Shown piece after piece: positions 61,569-64,000 of a DNA stretch of 64,000 nucleotides. Position 1 is the stretch's first letter, and each line of letters begins with the position of its first letter. The DNA lies in contig NZ_AP026738.1 of NCBI RefSeq assembly GCF_002157685.2, positions 5,704,001-5,768,000 of the forward strand, given 5' to 3'. The notes beneath the pieces were generated by a model. The model saw only the letters and a list, made by a program, of their open reading frames with translations, was not told the origin of the DNA and did no database searches. Position numbers and translations under genes: made by a program. The stretch comes from Comamonas thiooxydans (lineage in GTDB: Bacteria > Pseudomonadota > Gammaproteobacteria > Burkholderiales > Burkholderiaceae_C).

Positions 61569-61943
61569 TCAGGCCTTGGCGGGGCGATAGGCCAGACAGA
61601 TCTTGTTGCCGTCGGGGTCGCGCAGATAGGCCAGATACATGGAGTCGCCGCGCCAGCCCGGCGCGTCCTCGATCGACACACCACCGGCTGCCAGGCCTGC
61701 CGCATGGGCCGCGTTCACCTGATCGGTGGACTGGGCCAGAAAGCCCGTGGTCGCGCCATTGCCCGAGCTGGCCGACTCGCCGTTGATGGGCGTGGAGATG
61801 GCAAACACGCCCGTGGGGCTGCGGTAGAAGAATCGGTTCTTGTTGGCAACGCCGGGCGCAATGCCCAGCTGACCCAGCAGCGCGTCGTAAAAGCGCTTGC
61901 TGGACTCCAGATCATTTACACCCAGCATGATGTGGCTAAACAT
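61569..61943 (-). CDS. Glyoxalase/VOC-family single-domain protein
   Basis: A 124-aa single VOC domain. MFSHIMLGVNDLESSKRFYDALLGQLG is the typical VOC start with His4, and YLAYLRDPDGNKICLAYR contains the last strand's residues. It lacks some canonical metal ligands (Glu at the end is replaced), so it may be a binding/resistance-type VOC. AGGAGA precedes the ATG; the 62030 start has no support. It is divergent from the flavin reductase gene, about 100 bp apart. Confidence 0.83.
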   Translation of the reverse strand: MFSHIMLGVNDLESSKRFYDALLGQLGIAPGVANKNRFFYRSPTGVFAISTPINGESASSGNGATTGFLAQSTDQVNAAHAAGLAAGGVSIEDAPGWRGDSMYLAYLRDPDGNKICLAYRPAKA

Positions 61944-62046
61944 GGTTGTCTCCTGGAAAAGCCCTGTTTCGGGCGAAGATGGGAAATCAGCAAGCCATCG
62001 TAACGGGAGCTTGCCGCCCTCTTCTGTCACCCATATTCAGCCCACC

Positions 62047-62622
62047 ATGCTGCCAGACCATTTCACCCCGGTTCCCCTGGACAAGTCCTACCGCCTGCTC
62101 AATCACGGCCCCACGGTCATCGTCTCGGCCCAGCATGCGGGCGAGCGCAACGCCATGAGCGCTGCCTGGGCCTGCGCACTCGATTTCGCTCCGCCCAAGA
62201 TCAGCGTGGTGCTCGACAAGGCCACGCGCACGCGCGTCCTGGTCGAGGGCAGCGGCCTCTTCGCCCTGCAGCTGCCCACCGTACCCCAGGCCGCCCTGAC
62301 GGTGGGCATAGGCACGGACAGCGCCGCGACCGAGACCCACAAACTCGCCAAGCATGGCGTGCAACTGTTCGATGCACCGGGCTTCGAGGTCCCGCTGGTG
62401 GCAGGCTGCGCCGCCTGGCTGGTCTGCAGGCTGATCCCCGAGCCGCACAACCAGCAGAGCTATGACCTGTTCATCGCCGAAGTCGTGGCGGCCTGGGCCG
62501 ACGAGCGCGTGTTCCGCAACGGACACTGGGAGTTCGGCTCCGCCCCCGCCGAGCTGCGCACCCTGCACTATGTGGCCGGCGGGCAGTTCTTCGCGATTGG
62601 CGAGTCGGTGCTCGTGAAGTAG
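62047..62622 (+). CDS. Flavin reductase-like (FMN-binding split-barrel) protein
   Basis: A 191-aa protein of the flavin reductase domain family. NAMSAAWACALDFAPPKISVVLDKATRTRVLVEGSGLFALQLP contains the typical barrel strands and substrate-shielding loop. The family reduces FMN with NAD(P)H for two-component monooxygenases or other partners. The frame extends back to 61897 but only MLPDHFTPVPLDKSYR is well placed. No oxygenase gene is adjacent. Divergent from the VOC gene. Confidence 0.85.
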   Translation: MLPDHFTPVPLDKSYRLLNHGPTVIVSAQHAGERNAMSAAWACALDFAPPKISVVLDKATRTRVLVEGSGLFALQLPTVPQAALTVGIGTDSAATETHKLAKHGVQLFDAPGFEVPLVAGCAAWLVCRLIPEPHNQQSYDLFIAEVVAAWADERVFRNGHWEFGSAPAELRTLHYVAGGQFFAIGESVLVK

Positions 62623-62636
62623 AAGGTTTTATGGCT

Positions 62637-62672
62637 GTATCGCTTATGTATCAAGCGCTGACAGCTATCAAA
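62637..62672. repeat. Short AGCGCT...GCTATCA dispersed repeat
   Basis: GTATCGCTTATGTATCAAGCG followed by CTGACAGCTATCAAAT, nearly identical to the copies at 14521-14562 and 30284-30321. It lies 15 bp behind the flavin reductase stop. Confidence 0.7.
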
Positions 62673-62868
62673 TAATGCGCACTTTGCCGTGGCGGTCACT
62701 GACACCCTCAGGCGCCCTGGCCCGCAGCACCTGCGCACCCGGGTATTTGTAACCGCCTTGATTTAGACTGCATCACTGACTGACATATCAAACAACCCAT
62801 GACTGCAGGTGCCGTACCGCCGCATAGGGCAGCGATCTCTGCTATCAATCACCGTGAAGTGACAGGCA

Positions 62869-63687
62869 ATGGCGCAAGAGTTTTTTGATCCCGTGCTGTT
62901 CATCAAGGAAGATGCGCCGACGTCGGTCGATCTGTCGCAGACACCGTTTTTCTGCAATATCCACGGGTTCCCGCACTATTGCGCAGAACCGCCCACAGGC
63001 TTGCAGCTGCTGGAGCCTGCCACCAGTGACCCGGCGGCCGTCATCGGCAACGCATACCGCGTCCTTTCTGCGACCACCACCCGCCCCGACCCCAAGTACG
63101 GCAATCAGACCCGGCTGGAGTTCCAGGCCGATCAGGTCGAGTACGAAGCCATTGCAGTCACGCATCAAACTGCAGCGGCGTTCGGCATGACGCTGATAGA
63201 GCCGGGCCAGGGAGTTCGCATTACCAGCCCCCAGCCCCATCTTTCGCTGGTCGACTATGAGTACGGCATGTTTGCCGGGCACCGCTCGCCCTATGAGGGA
63301 ACCGGCTACCGCCTGCTGGGCAAGGTCTGCACCGATCTCGAGCATCACGATTTCCCGCATGTCTTCACCTCCATCGACCCTCACCTGCCGCTGGTGATTT
63401 CGGTGGGAAAGTACTGGCCACAGCAGCAGAAAATCTGTCTCGCCGACCTCTGGCTGCCGCGCGGCATGGCCTTGTATGTGCCGCCCCGGCCCAGCCTGCC
63501 CGGCCAGACCTGCCTGGATCTGCACGGCAACCGCAACTCGGCCCTGGCCTGCTGGCGCGGGATAGAGCGCTCCAGCGTCAAAACCCAGACCCTGCTGCAG
63601 ACCGAAGGCGGCTATTTCTACTGGTTCTGGAACGAGCTGCCCACCACCCACCCTCTTCTCGATCTGACAGGAGCGCCCCATGCTTGA
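62869..63687 (+). CDS. Uncharacterised protein coupled to a PAS sensor
   Basis: A 272-aa soluble protein without signal peptide or membrane spans. It has no motif I recognise; it contains many prolines, aromatics and histidines (for example FFCNIHGFPHYC and LEHHDFPHVFTSIDPHLP) which might bind a metal or cofactor. AGTGACAGGC precedes the ATG. Its stop overlaps the start of the PAS gene by 8 bp, so the two are translated together. This suggests a sensor-associated or chemoreceptor-like accessory protein, but that is an inference. Confidence 0.6.
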   Translation: MAQEFFDPVLFIKEDAPTSVDLSQTPFFCNIHGFPHYCAEPPTGLQLLEPATSDPAAVIGNAYRVLSATTTRPDPKYGNQTRLEFQADQVEYEAIAVTHQTAAAFGMTLIEPGQGVRITSPQPHLSLVDYEYGMFAGHRSPYEGTGYRLLGKVCTDLEHHDFPHVFTSIDPHLPLVISVGKYWPQQQKICLADLWLPRGMALYVPPRPSLPGQTCLDLHGNRNSALACWRGIERSSVKTQTLLQTEGGYFYWFWNELPTTHPLLDLTGAPHA

Positions 63688-64000
63688 AGCCCGCCCCCGC
63701 CTGCGCACCCTTGAGCCCGACACGGATAACGGCCTCTACCAGACGCTGCTGGAATCCACCCTGGCGATTCCGTTCAAGATTGACTGGACCACGAAGAAAT
63801 ACAGCTATATCGGCCCGCAGATCGCCGATCTGCTGGGCTGGAGCCCCGAGAGCTGGGAGACCGTGAACGACTGGGCCGAACGCATCCACCCCGACGAGCG
63901 CGAGCAAACCGTCTCGCGCTGCGTGGAGCTGTGCCTGGCGGGTGTGGACCACGAGGCCGAGTACCGTGCGCTGACCAGCGACAACCGCTTTGTCTGGGTC
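63680..64000 (+). CDS. PAS-domain sensor protein (partial, N-terminus)
   Basis: The first 107 codons of a protein cut by the right edge of the window. A PAS fold (PAS_3 type) starts at about residue 25: FKIDWTTKKYSYIGPQIADLLGWSPESW, then WAERIHPDERE and DHEAEYRALTSDNRFVWV, the standard PAS_3 pattern. The output domain is outside the window (GGDEF/EAL or kinase is usual). The ATG overlaps the upstream gene's stop by 8 bp. It is a signal-sensing protein of unknown output. Confidence 0.82.
   Translation, partial: MLEARPRLRTLEPDTDNGLYQTLLESTLAIPFKIDWTTKKYSYIGPQIADLLGWSPESWETVNDWAERIHPDEREQTVSRCVELCLAGVDHEAEYRALTSDNRFVWV

Overview
The window is a high-GC, gene-dense stretch of chromosome from a betaproteobacterium of the family Comamonadaceae, most likely Comamonas. 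The indications are Bug/TTT-type binding proteins, IclR regulators in catabolic operons, an hpf-ptsN-hprK block, a long OmlA/BamE, class II aldolase, and intergenic repeats that look typical of this family. I see no rRNA or tRNA genes, no CRISPR, and no transposase or phage genes. No genus-specific marker was tested, so the genus is an inference.

Region 1 (1-12.7 kb, all minus strand) is a catabolic locus. One set reads IclR regulator, SDR, ThDP-dependent decarboxylase-like enzyme, aldehyde dehydrogenase and VOC dioxygenase-like protein; the first three genes overlap by 8 bp each. A second set reads cupin, alpha/beta hydrolase, a second IclR, an aspartate-dehydrogenase-type enzyme and a Bug binding protein. 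A canonical SDR and an MTA/SAH nucleosidase lie between or beside them. The enzyme set fits oxidation or deamination of an amino-acid-like or aromatic substrate to a 2-oxo acid, decarboxylation to an aldehyde and oxidation to an acid. The substrate is unknown.

Region 2 (12.7-24.9 kb): acyl-CoA ligase, fructose-bisphosphate aldolase, a QseBC/PmrAB-type two-component system divergent from three PAP2 phosphatases with a PmrA-box-like direct repeat, pyruvate kinase, a CPBP membrane protease, aminopeptidase P and a TSUP transporter.

Region 3 (25-37.3 kb): a propeller-like protein coupled to MurU, then transketolase and GAPDH, a rhomboid protease with a helical-repeat tail, an unknown membrane/helical-repeat protein, OsmC, a small unknown protein, pirin, and aspartase preceded by an NtrC-like palindrome and a sigma54-like -24/-12 element.

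Region 4 (37.4-50.4 kb): RaiA-like protein, ExbD-ExbB, DapB, BamE, Fur, a secreted DUF1800/DUF1501 pair, HprK-PtsN-HPF, PurC, SlyD, a second pirin and a GST.

Region 5 (50.5-64 kb): a second Bug protein, LysR, a tungstate/molybdate-type binding lipoprotein, DUF1439 and DUF924 proteins, an OafA-type acyltransferase, a di-iron fatty-acid hydroxylase family protein, an amino-acid binding protein, a DTW-domain tRNA modification enzyme, a lipoprotein, a methyltransferase, a zinc-ribbon protein, a glyoxalase-like protein, a flavin reductase-like protein, and an unknown protein overlapping a PAS sensor that runs off the end.

Two dispersed intergenic repeat families recur. One, of about 80-100 bp, sits directly behind stop codons of minus-strand genes. 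The other is a short inverted repeat with core AGCGCTGACAGCTATC that often lies at or inside terminators.
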